Assembly: GCA_025355595.1 (NCBI GenBank)
Contig: JANXZI010000329.1
Coordinates: 1-16,326 of the forward strand
Origin: Spartobacteria bacterium
GTDB taxonomy: Bacteria; Verrucomicrobiota; Verrucomicrobiia; Chthoniobacterales; Chthoniobacteraceae
Reading direction: 5' to 3'
Length of the DNA: 16,326 bases
Part shown: positions 8,117 to 14,992 of the stretch, piece after piece
Layout of the letters: every line of letters begins with the position of its first letter
Position numbering within the stretch: position 1 is the stretch's first letter
Made by a program: the position numbers and the translations under genes
Notes under the pieces: model-generated
The model's database searches: none
What the model was told of the DNA's origin: nothing
Seen by the model: only the letters and a program-made list of their open reading frames with translations

Positions 8117-8166
8117 GTAAAGGCAATGTCTCGCCGCGTGGCCAAAAGTGTAAAGCGCGTGTAAAA
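8117..8166 (-). promoter_or_regulatory. Regulatory element copy B: CpxR/OmpR-like operator in the divergent EF-hand / response-regulator region
   Basis: On the plus strand GTAAA (8150-8154), six bases, GTAAA (8161-8165), plus a third perfect GTAAA at 8117-8121, 33 bp (three 11-bp turns) from the first box. It is the same arrangement as copy A at 7008-7057 and has the same orientation relative to its minus-strand gene. TTTACA (8154-8149) with GACATT 18 bp on is a possible -35/-10 toward the EF-hand gene, about 120 nt before its start. The boxes also end about 30 bp before the response-regulator ATG, so autoregulation is plausible. Confidence 0.65.
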
Positions 8167-8194
8167 AACATCCCCCCCATCCCGCTCCCCGCCC

Positions 8195-8938
8195 ATGCTC
8201 CGGACAACTGCCATGAATCCCGCTCTCGCCAACGAGCGCCCGCGCCTCCTCGTGATTGACGACGACCGCAAGCTCTGCCGTCTCATCGGGGATTACCTCA
8301 CGCCGCTCGGCTACGCGGTCAGCGCCGTGCATACGGGGCCGGAGGGCGTGGAAAAGGCGACATCGGAGGAGTGGCACGCGGTCATCCTCGATCTGATGCT
8401 GCCGGGCATGGACGGCTTCGAGGTGCTGAAGTCCATCCGCCGCACGAGCGACGTGCCGGTGCTCATGCTCACCGCGCGCGGCGACGAGGCGGATCGGATC
8501 GTGGGATTGGAAATCGGCGCGGACGATTATCTGCCGAAAACATTTTCCACGCGCGAACTCCTCGCCCGGTTGCGCGCCGTGACGCGCCGGACGCGTTCTG
8601 CGAAAAAGGACGATGACGCGGAGGCCGAGGTCATCGTCGGCGACATCCGCATCAATCCCGGCGCGCACACCGTCGTCGTCGGCGACGCGCTGCTCGTGCT
8701 CACGCCGGTCGAATACGATCTGCTCCTCGCGCTCGCCCGTGCGCGGGGCCGCGTGCGTTCGCGCGAGGCGCTCATCGAGAACATCCGCGACCGCAGCTAC
8801 GACGTGTTCGACCGCTCGATTGATGTCCACATTTCCGCGCTGCGGAAAAAACTCGGCGACGATGCGAAGAACCCACGCATCCTCCGCACCGTGCGCGCCG
8901 CGGGCTACATGATGGTGAATCCCGACGATGAACGCTGA
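8195..8938 (+). CDS. OmpR/CpxR-family response regulator
   Basis: 247 residues; an in-frame ATG at 8213 is an equally plausible start. The receiver domain (about 17-130) has the acidic pocket D22-D23-D24, phosphoacceptor Asp66 in VILDLMLPG, switch Thr93 in LMLTARG and Lys115 in YLPKTF. The usual Pro after the conserved Lys is Thr116. The C-terminal winged-helix domain (about 145-245) has the family's DRSIDVHISALRKKLG recognition segment and RTVRAAGYMM wing. The LTARG...R..GLE.GADDYLPK pattern is close to CpxR. The last 11 bp overlap the sensor-kinase gene, indicating translational coupling. It probably binds the GTAAA-N6-GTAAA elements at 7008-7057 and 8117-8166 (inference). Confidence 0.93.
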   Translation: MLRTTAMNPALANERPRLLVIDDDRKLCRLIGDYLTPLGYAVSAVHTGPEGVEKATSEEWHAVILDLMLPGMDGFEVLKSIRRTSDVPVLMLTARGDEADRIVGLEIGADDYLPKTFSTRELLARLRAVTRRTRSAKKDDDAEAEVIVGDIRINPGAHTVVVGDALLVLTPVEYDLLLALARARGRVRSREALIENIRDRSYDVFDRSIDVHISALRKKLGDDAKNPRILRTVRAAGYMMVNPDDER

Positions 8939-10691
8939 CGCCACGCCATCGCCCGCACCGGCGGAGCACGCGCGCGTGTCCTTCCCGCTGCCGCTGAAAA
9001 TCCTCCTGTGGTTTTTCGTGAACCTCGTCCTGCTCGCCGGCGTCGCCGTGTATGTCGCGCGCGGGCAATTCCGTTTCGGCCTCGACTCGCTGCTCACCGG
9101 CAGTTCCGGCGAGCGCGTCCAGGGAATGGCGACGCTCATCGTGTCTGAGCTGAACGCCACCAAACGCGCCGAGTGGCCCGCGATCCTGATGCGCCACGCC
9201 GAAGCGAACCACGTCCAGATCGCCGCGGTGCAGAATGACGGGGTGCGAATCGTCGGCACGATCGCCGAGCTGCCGCAGCCCGTGTTGAAGAAACTCGCGG
9301 AAGGCATCACGGATTCCCGTCTGCGTCCGCAGCAGCCGCGCCCTCCGCGCGAGGAGGAGCGCGAGGATTTTTCGCCGGGGCCGCCGCGTGGCGGTCCTCC
9401 GCGCGGCGAGAATGCGCGTGATTTTCCCGCGGGCGAACCGCCGCCGCGCAGACCTCCGCCGAGGCCGGAGGAGGGCGGTGATTTTTTCCAGCCGCGAGAT
9501 TTCGGCGACGGACGCCCTCCGCGCGCAGGCGCTCCTCCGCCCAGCGACGGAGTGCAGCCGCCACGGGATGACGGCCCGCAGTTTCGCGATGGCAGGCCGC
9601 CTTCGCAGGGCCTGCCGCGCGAAATTATGGCGCTGCGTCCGGGCGGCGGGCCGAATGGCTATCAGAAATTCATCGTCCGTGCCGGACAGCCGCCGATGTA
9701 CTGGATCGCCATCCGCACGCCGCTGCTCGACGACGATGGCCGCTCCCGTTCGCCCTCATCGCTGCTCATCGCGCTGCCATCGCTCGGCACCGGCGGGCTG
9801 CTGCTCGATGTCACGCCGTGGCTCTGGGTCGGCGCAGGCGTGCTCGTGTGCTCCGTGCTGCTGTGGCTGCCGCTCGTGCGCGGCATCACGCGCAGCATCC
9901 GGCAGATGACCGGCGCGGCGGGGCAGATGGCGCAGGGCCAGTTCGGCACGCGCGTGGACACGGACCGTGGCGACGAACTCGGCCGCCTCGGCGAATCGCT
10001 GAACCACATGGCCGGCCGCCTCGGCGAATACGTCACCGGGCAGAAGCGTTTCCTCGGCGACATCGCCCACGAACTGTGCTCGCCGCTCGCGCGCATGGAA
10101 ATGGCGCTCGGCGTCCTCGAACAGCAGGCCAGCGAAAAGCAGCAGGGCTACGTGACCGACGTGCGCGAGGAAGTCCGCCACATGTCCACGCTTGTAAATG
10201 AGCTGCTCTCATTTTCCAAGGCCGGCCTGCGCGCGAAGGATCTGGAACTGCGCGCGGTGCCGCTCGCGGAACTGTGCGCACAAGCCATCGCCCGTGAGGC
10301 GCAGGGAAAATCGGACATCACCGTGAACGTGGATGCCGACGTGAAAGTCCTCGCCGATCCCGATCTGCTCGCGCGCGCCATCGGCAACATTCTCCGTAAC
10401 GCCGTGCGTTACGCCGGCGACGCTGGGCCGATCACGATCAGCGCAATCGTCCGCGGCGGAAACGTGAGCCTCGCGATCACCGACAGCGGCCCCGGCGTCC
10501 CGCCCGAAACATTGCACCGCCTCTTCGATCCCTTCTATCGCCCCGAGACCGCGCGCACGCGCGAAGGCGGCGGCGCAGGCCTCGGCCTCGCTATCGTGAA
10601 GAGCTGCGTGGAAGCCTGCGGCGGCACCGTCGCCGTGAAAAACGCGCAGCCCGGCCTCGAAGTCACGATGACGCTGCGCCGCGCGGATTGA
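8928..10691 (+). CDS. CpxA-like membrane sensor histidine kinase with long Pro/Arg-rich extracytoplasmic loop
   Basis: 587 residues. TM1 spans about 22-45. The extracytoplasmic domain covers about 46-294, of which roughly 132-240 is low-complexity Pro/Arg/Asp/Gly sequence. TM2 spans about 295-318, followed by HAMP at about 318-370. The dimerisation/H-box has phosphorylated His381 in HELCSP, where Cys384 replaces the common Arg or Lys. The HATPase domain has N-box Asn491, G1 DSGPG (519-523), F-box LFDPFYR and G2 GGGAGLGLA (547-555). All catalytic motifs are intact. It overlaps the response regulator by 11 bp, so the two form an operon and cognate pair. The signal sensed is unknown. Neighbouring exported proteins suggest an envelope or metal stimulus. 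Confidence 0.93.
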   Translation: MNADATPSPAPAEHARVSFPLPLKILLWFFVNLVLLAGVAVYVARGQFRFGLDSLLTGSSGERVQGMATLIVSELNATKRAEWPAILMRHAEANHVQIAAVQNDGVRIVGTIAELPQPVLKKLAEGITDSRLRPQQPRPPREEEREDFSPGPPRGGPPRGENARDFPAGEPPPRRPPPRPEEGGDFFQPRDFGDGRPPRAGAPPPSDGVQPPRDDGPQFRDGRPPSQGLPREIMALRPGGGPNGYQKFIVRAGQPPMYWIAIRTPLLDDDGRSRSPSSLLIALPSLGTGGLLLDVTPWLWVGAGVLVCSVLLWLPLVRGITRSIRQMTGAAGQMAQGQFGTRVDTDRGDELGRLGESLNHMAGRLGEYVTGQKRFLGDIAHELCSPLARMEMALGVLEQQASEKQQGYVTDVREEVRHMSTLVNELLSFSKAGLRAKDLELRAVPLAELCAQAIAREAQGKSDITVNVDADVKVLADPDLLARAIGNILRNAVRYAGDAGPITISAIVRGGNVSLAITDSGPGVPPETLHRLFDPFYRPETARTREGGGAGLGLAIVKSCVEACGGTVAVKNAQPGLEVTMTLRRAD

Positions 10692-10827
10692 GGCAGGCCG
10701 ACCTTCGTCGCTGCGCTGGTGAAAGCGCAGGCTGACTTTCGCACCCGTCGGAGGTATAGTCTGCCCGCGCTTTCACAAGCGTGGCTACAGGAAGCGTCCG
10801 CGTTCCGAAAGTGCGCCTGGCCTGCCT
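10691..10827. repeat. Nested inverted-repeat element downstream of the sensor kinase
   Basis: The outer arms are a perfect 9-bp inverted repeat, AGGCAGGCC (10691-10699) and GGCCTGCCT (10819-10827). Inside them is a perfect 10-bp inverted repeat, GTGAAAGCGC (10719-10728) and GCGCTTTCAC (10767-10776). The outer left arm starts on the last base of the kinase stop codon. I see no target-site duplication and no ORF. It could be a degenerate MITE, an intergenic repeat or a structured RNA. Confidence 0.45.
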
Positions 10828-10850
10828 CGCCGGGTTTCGGTTCCGGCGAG
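10826..10850 (+). terminator. Possible terminator hairpin after the two-component operon
   Basis: Perfect 8-bp stem CTCGCCGG/CCGGCGAG with a 9-nt loop, followed only by CCTTTCG. The T-tract is weak, so intrinsic termination is uncertain. It lies 135 bp after the kinase stop and 66 bp before the deacylase start. Confidence 0.35.
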
Positions 10851-10915
10851 CCTTTCGCGCACGAAAATGCCGTGGACATCATGTGTTCGAGGGCGTCCAA
10901 GTTCCGCACCTCCCC

Positions 10916-12493
10916 ATGATTCGTTCCCTGCTGTTTCTGTTTGTCTTCCCCGTCTTCGCTACGGCTGCCGACTTCGATCTTGTCATCCGCAATGCGCGCA
11001 TCGCCGACGGTACGGGCGCTCCGCTCGTGAGCGGCAGTGTGGCGGTGAAGGATCGGCGCATCGTGCAGGTGGGCGCGGTCTCGGGCACGGCGACGGTGGA
11101 GATTGACGCGCATGGGCAGGTCGTCGCGCCGGGGTTCATTGATGTCCACACCCACTCGGAGAAAATCGCGGAGAATCCCGTGGCGGAAAATTTTCTCCGC
11201 ATGGGTGTGACGACGATCGTCACGGGGAACTGCGGCGGCTCGCGCACGGATGTGGCGAAGTTTTTTGCGGAGCTGAATGCGGCGAAGGTGGCCATCCATG
11301 TCGCCACGCTCATCGGGCACAATTCGGTGCGCGATCTGGCGATGGGCGGGAGCTTCGTCGGCGAGCCGAGCGCGGAGGAACTGGAGAAGATGAAGGCCCT
11401 CGTGGAGCAGGCGATGAAGGACGGCGCGGTGGGGCTGAGCACGGGGCTGATCTACGTGCCGGGATCTTTTGCGAAGACCGGGGAAATCATCGAGCTGGCG
11501 AAGGTGGCGGCGGCGCACGACGGGATCTACGCGAGCCACATGCGCTCGGAGACCGTGAAGATTTTCAGCGCGATCACGGAGCTGCTCCGCATCGCGCGCG
11601 AGGCGAAAATCCGCGCCGAGGTCTCGCATCTCAAGCTCTCCGGGCCGAGCGCGTGGGGCCTGAATGCGAAGGTGCTCGCCGCACTCGACGAGGCGCGTGC
11701 GGAGGGGCTCGCCATCACACACGACGAATACGCCTACACCGCATCGAGCACCGGGCTCGCGCAGCTCATCCCGGACACGGCGCGCGCCGGGAAGCGCGCG
11801 GACTTCGTCGCGCGCATCGCCGATCCGGTGCAGAAGGCGGAGATCGTCGCGGAGATGAAGGCGACGCGGGAGAAGCAGGGCCGCACGGATTACGGCTACG
11901 CGGTGATCGCGCGATTCGCCGCCGATCCGTCGCTGAATGGAAAGACGATTCCCGAGGCGGCGAAGATCAGGCGCGGCGCGGATTCCATCGAGGATCAGAT
12001 CGAGCTGATCTTTGACATCGAGCGGCAGGGCGGGGGCAGCGCGATTTTTCACGGCATGGATGAGAAGGATGTGCAGGCATTCCTGCGCCACCCGCTCACG
12101 ATGATCGCGAGCGACGGCGGCCCGCGGAAATTCGGCGAAGATGTCCCGCATCCGCGCAGCTACGGGAACAACGCGCGGGTGCTCGGCCGCTATGTGCGCG
12201 AGATGAAGGTGCTCACGATCGAGGATGCGATCCGCCGCATGACCTCGCTGCCAGCGCAGACCTTCCATCTCGCGGATCGCGGCGTGCTAAAGCCCGGCGC
12301 ATGGGCGGACATCGTGATTTTCGATCCGGCGAAGGTGAACGATCCAGCGACCTTCGCCGATCCGCACCACTACGCGGAGGGCTTCAGCGATGTGATCGTG
12401 AACGGCGAGGTGGTCATCCGCGACGGCGTGCTCACCGGCGCGCGGCCCGGCGGGCCGCTGCGGATGTCGCCGCGTGCAAATCCGGCGAATTAG
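10916..12493 (+). CDS. Exported N-acyl-D-amino-acid deacylase-type amidohydrolase
   Basis: 525 residues, using the ATG that begins a signal peptide (MIRSLLFLFVFPVFATAAD); the frame is open 45 codons further up. This is an amidohydrolase-superfamily D-aminoacylase-like protein, which hydrolyses N-acylated D-amino acids using zinc. Visible motifs: metal-binding H78-x-H80 in GFIDVHTHSE, Cys106 in VTGNCGG (zinc-bridging in D-aminoacylases), GLSTGLIYVPG at about 173-183, His208 in SHMR, His238 in SHLK, and catalytic Asp400 in ASDGGP. The PHPRSYGN segment (411-418) and the C-terminal PGAWADIVIFD composite-domain strand also fit. The signal peptide implies a periplasmic role, perhaps scavenging D-amino acids from peptidoglycan or peptides; substrate is unproven. 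The next gene on the same strand begins 63 bp later and may be co-transcribed. Confidence 0.88.
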   Translation: MIRSLLFLFVFPVFATAADFDLVIRNARIADGTGAPLVSGSVAVKDRRIVQVGAVSGTATVEIDAHGQVVAPGFIDVHTHSEKIAENPVAENFLRMGVTTIVTGNCGGSRTDVAKFFAELNAAKVAIHVATLIGHNSVRDLAMGGSFVGEPSAEELEKMKALVEQAMKDGAVGLSTGLIYVPGSFAKTGEIIELAKVAAAHDGIYASHMRSETVKIFSAITELLRIAREAKIRAEVSHLKLSGPSAWGLNAKVLAALDEARAEGLAITHDEYAYTASSTGLAQLIPDTARAGKRADFVARIADPVQKAEIVAEMKATREKQGRTDYGYAVIARFAADPSLNGKTIPEAAKIRRGADSIEDQIELIFDIERQGGGSAIFHGMDEKDVQAFLRHPLTMIASDGGPRKFGEDVPHPRSYGNNARVLGRYVREMKVLTIEDAIRRMTSLPAQTFHLADRGVLKPGAWADIVIFDPAKVNDPATFADPHHYAEGFSDVIVNGEVVIRDGVLTGARPGGPLRMSPRANPAN

Positions 12494-12556
12494 CCGCAGG
12501 CAGGGCGGCGGAAGTGCCGTTTGCCGTGTGTGCGCGGATCGGCCACAGTACGCACG

Positions 12557-14155
12557 ATGCCGGATATCGTCCTCACCACGCTGAATGCGAAATACATTCA
12601 CGCCTCATTCGGGCTTCGCTACCTCATGGCGAATCTCGGGGCGCTCTCCGCGCGTGCGGGCATGGCGGAATTTCACATCAACCAGACGCCGCTCGAAATC
12701 ACGGAGGCGATCCTCGCGGGCGAGCCGCGCATCGTGGGCTTCGGTGTTTACATCTGGAATGTGGAGCAGACGACGGAGGTCGTCGCGCTGCTGAAGCGGA
12801 TTCGGCCTGAACTGATCGTCATCCTCGGCGGGCCGGAGGTTTCGTACGAGACGGAGGGGCAGGAGATTGTCGCGCTCGCGGATCATGTGATCACGGGGGA
12901 GGGGGATGTGAAGTTTGCGGAGGTATGTGCGGCGTTGCTCGTGGATGAGACGGATCATCAAGGGCGCAGCTCTGGAGAGCTACGCTACGGGCGGGCTGCG
13001 GACCTTTCCGTGATCGGCACTCCGCTCGCCTCACTTCAAAAAATCATCCCCGCCGAATTGCCGAAGCTCGAACACCTCGCGTCGCCGTATGATTTTTACA
13101 CCGACGAGGATCTCGCGCATCGCATCGTGTATGTGGAGGCGTCGCGCGGGTGTCCCTTCACCTGCGAATTCTGCCTTTCGTCGCTCGACCTCCCAGTGCG
13201 CGCTTTCCCGCTCGATGCGTTTCTCGCCGCCATGCAGCAACTGCTCGATCGCGGCGCGATGCAGTTCAAATTCGTGGACCGCACGTTCAATCTCCACCTG
13301 CCGACAAGCATGGGGATTTTGCAATTCTTCCTCGACCGCTGGCGTGACGGACTCTTCCTGCACTTCGAGATGATCCCCGACCGGCTACCCGAGCAACTCC
13401 GCGCGCTCATCCAAAAATTTCCGCCGGGCGCGGTGCAGTTCGAGGTCGGCATCCAGACGTTTGACGACGCGGTGTCGAAGAACATCAGCCGCCGCCAGAA
13501 TCTCGATCGGCTCGCGGACAACCTGCGTTTTCTCCGCGAGGAGACCGGCGTGCATGTGCATGCCGATCTCATTGTCGGACTGCCGGGCGAGGGGATGGAA
13601 AGTTTCGGGCGCGGCTTTGATCGGCTCGTGCAGCTCGGGCCGCAGGAGATTCAGGTCGGCATCTTGAAGCGTCTGCGTGGCACGCCGATCGTGCGGCACG
13701 ATGCGGAATACCGGATGAAGTACGCGCCGCATCCGCCGTACGAGATCCTCGAAACGCGCGACATGGATTTTCCCACGATGCAGCGCATGCGCCGCTTTGC
13801 GCGGTACTGGGACATCGTCGCAAACAGCGGGAATTTCTCCGGCACGCTCGCGCTGCTGTGGCGCGACGGCGCGTCGCCGTTCGCGGAATTCCTCCGCTTC
13901 AGCGACTGGCTGCACGCGACGCTGCGCCGCACGCATCAGATCGCGCTGCAATCCATCGCGCAGGGGCTCTTCGATTTCCTCACGGAGAATGGCGCGGATC
14001 GCACGAGCGTCGCCGCCGCGCTGGAAGCCGACTGGCGGCGCACGCCGGGCCGCGAGGCGTTGTCACTCCGCGGAGTTCCAGCCGCGGTCGTGCCGCTGAA
14101 GCCCGCTGCGATCCGTGCGGCGCGCAGGCAGGCGCGGCACACGTATGCGGGCTGA
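12557..14155 (+). CDS. B12-binding-domain radical SAM protein (DUF4080 type)
   Basis: 532 residues from the ATG at 12557 (MPDIVLTTLNAKYIH, the expected family N-terminus); an in-frame ATG at 12521 would add 12 unlikely residues. An N-terminal cobalamin-binding fold covers about 1-125 (GFGVYIWN, LGGPEVS). The radical SAM core from about 190 has the 4Fe-4S motif C199-P-F-T-C203-E-F-C206. A DUF4080-like C-terminal region follows. The protein is cytoplasmic. Such proteins cleave SAM and often methylate unactivated carbons, but the substrate of this group is not known to me. The linker at about residues 131-158 seems longer than I expect and coincides with a palindrome-rich DNA segment (12961-13004). 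It runs convergently toward the glycosyltransferase gene. Confidence 0.88.
   Translation: MPDIVLTTLNAKYIHASFGLRYLMANLGALSARAGMAEFHINQTPLEITEAILAGEPRIVGFGVYIWNVEQTTEVVALLKRIRPELIVILGGPEVSYETEGQEIVALADHVITGEGDVKFAEVCAALLVDETDHQGRSSGELRYGRAADLSVIGTPLASLQKIIPAELPKLEHLASPYDFYTDEDLAHRIVYVEASRGCPFTCEFCLSSLDLPVRAFPLDAFLAAMQQLLDRGAMQFKFVDRTFNLHLPTSMGILQFFLDRWRDGLFLHFEMIPDRLPEQLRALIQKFPPGAVQFEVGIQTFDDAVSKNISRRQNLDRLADNLRFLREETGVHVHADLIVGLPGEGMESFGRGFDRLVQLGPQEIQVGILKRLRGTPIVRHDAEYRMKYAPHPPYEILETRDMDFPTMQRMRRFARYWDIVANSGNFSGTLALLWRDGASPFAEFLRFSDWLHATLRRTHQIALQSIAQGLFDFLTENGADRTSVAAALEADWRRTPGREALSLRGVPAAVVPLKPAAIRAARRQARHTYAG
12961..13004 (+). repeat. Palindrome-rich segment inside the radical SAM gene
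   Basis: AGCTCT-GG-AGAGCT (12968-12981) is a perfect 6-bp inverted repeat, enclosed by CGCAGC (12965-12970) and GCTGCG (12995-13000). It encodes the hydrophilic linker HQGRSSGELRYGRAAD between the B12 and radical SAM domains. It resembles an intergenic repeat captured in frame. This is inference without a second copy in the window. Confidence 0.35.
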
Positions 14156-14195
14156 TGGCAATTGGTGGAGCGCGTGCAAGGAAATGCGTCCGGAG

Positions 14196-14213
14196 GTCGC
14201 GTTCCGCCGCGAC
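14196..14213. terminator. Hairpin between convergent genes, possible bidirectional terminator
   Basis: Perfect 6-bp stem GTCGCG/CGCGAC with a 6-nt loop, 40 bp after the radical SAM stop and abutting the stop codon of the minus-strand glycosyltransferase. No T-run follows on either strand, so only its position supports termination. Confidence 0.35.
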
Positions 14214-14983
14214 TATTCGCCCACCGGCAGGCGGTCGCGATATTTTCGCATGAGCCCCACGAGCTTCCTCGCCTTCCAATAACGCGGGAAAAATTTCCGC
14301 GGCGCGGAAAGCGAGCGGAAGAGCCAGCCGAGAAAAAAATAGTCGGCCCACGCGGGGATGTTGACCTGTTCGCCGCTGAGGAAACCAATCGCGGCGCCGA
14401 TGCAGTGGATGCCGGGACGGTAGTCGAGCGCGCGTTTGAGATGCAGTCCGAGTCGCTCCTGCACGCCGCCGCCGAGTGCGACGATGATGTGGCGCGGGCG
14501 CTTCGTGCGGATCATTTCGAGCAGCGCGGGATCGCTCAGTTCGCCCTCCGCGTACATCGGCGCGAGGTAGCAATCGTCAGCGGTGGTCGGGAATCCCTGT
14601 GTCCGCAGCCACGCGACATTCTGATCGCGCGCCGCCGCCGTGGGCATGATCCACAGCGCCGCGCCGGGCTCGCGGACGGACGGCTCGGCGAGCAAGAGCT
14701 TGAGATATTCAAGCCCCGAGACGCGCGTGATTTTTTCCCCGGTGAGCCAGCGCCAGAGCAGCACCATGAGCCCGCTGTCGGTGATGGCGAGGTCCGCGTT
14801 CGTCAGCGCCGCGCGGTACGACGGGTCTGTCGGAAGATCTACCAGCGCGGGTGCGGCGGGCACGACGACGAGTCCGCCTCTCATGCCGATCGCGAGCGCT
14901 TCACGCGGCGTGCCGGTGAAAAAGCGGACGCCGAGAATCTGCCGGTACGAACTGCCTTCGGCCTGCTGTGCTGCGTCCGGCAT
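14213..14983 (-). CDS. WecG/TagA/CpsF-family glycosyltransferase (GT26)
   Basis: 256 residues, near the usual family length. The fold begins at about residue 16 (ILGVRFFTG). T61-N62-A63-D64 followed by ITDSG matches the N-terminal catalytic region with its conserved Asp. VSGLEYLKLL (88-97), the GGGVQE segment (171-176, corresponding to the family's G-x-P-x-Q-E), and GAAIGFLSGE...IPAWA (197-213) with LFRS...P.KFFPRY (221-235) are also family features. Family members transfer N-acetylmannosamine or a related sugar from a UDP donor to a lipid-linked acceptor at the inner membrane face. The start lies 9 bp after the epimerase stop, so the two are one operon for surface polysaccharide. The donor sugar cannot be told from the sequence. 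Confidence 0.88.
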   Translation of the reverse strand: MPDAAQQAEGSSYRQILGVRFFTGTPREALAIGMRGGLVVVPAAPALVDLPTDPSYRAALTNADLAITDSGLMVLLWRWLTGEKITRVSGLEYLKLLLAEPSVREPGAALWIMPTAAARDQNVAWLRTQGFPTTADDCYLAPMYAEGELSDPALLEMIRTKRPRHIIVALGGGVQERLGLHLKRALDYRPGIHCIGAAIGFLSGEQVNIPAWADYFFLGWLFRSLSAPRKFFPRYWKARKLVGLMRKYRDRLPVGE

Positions 14984-14992
14984 TTCGCGCGG

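Noticed and set aside
8172..8178. Run of seven C before the response regulator
   Set aside because: Considered as a phase-variation tract, but it is short, outside any coding frame and not placed in an obvious promoter spacer.
8002..8286. N-terminal extension of the EF-hand protein by 95 codons
   Set aside because: It would bury the signal peptide and overlap both the regulatory element and the response-regulator start.
8099..9310. 403-codon open frame on the minus strand
   Set aside because: Covers the response regulator and kinase in antisense and crosses the divergent promoter; no motif.
10535..12268. 577-codon open frame on the minus strand
   Set aside because: Antisense to the deacylase and the end of the kinase; no family features, while the plus-strand genes have full catalytic motifs.
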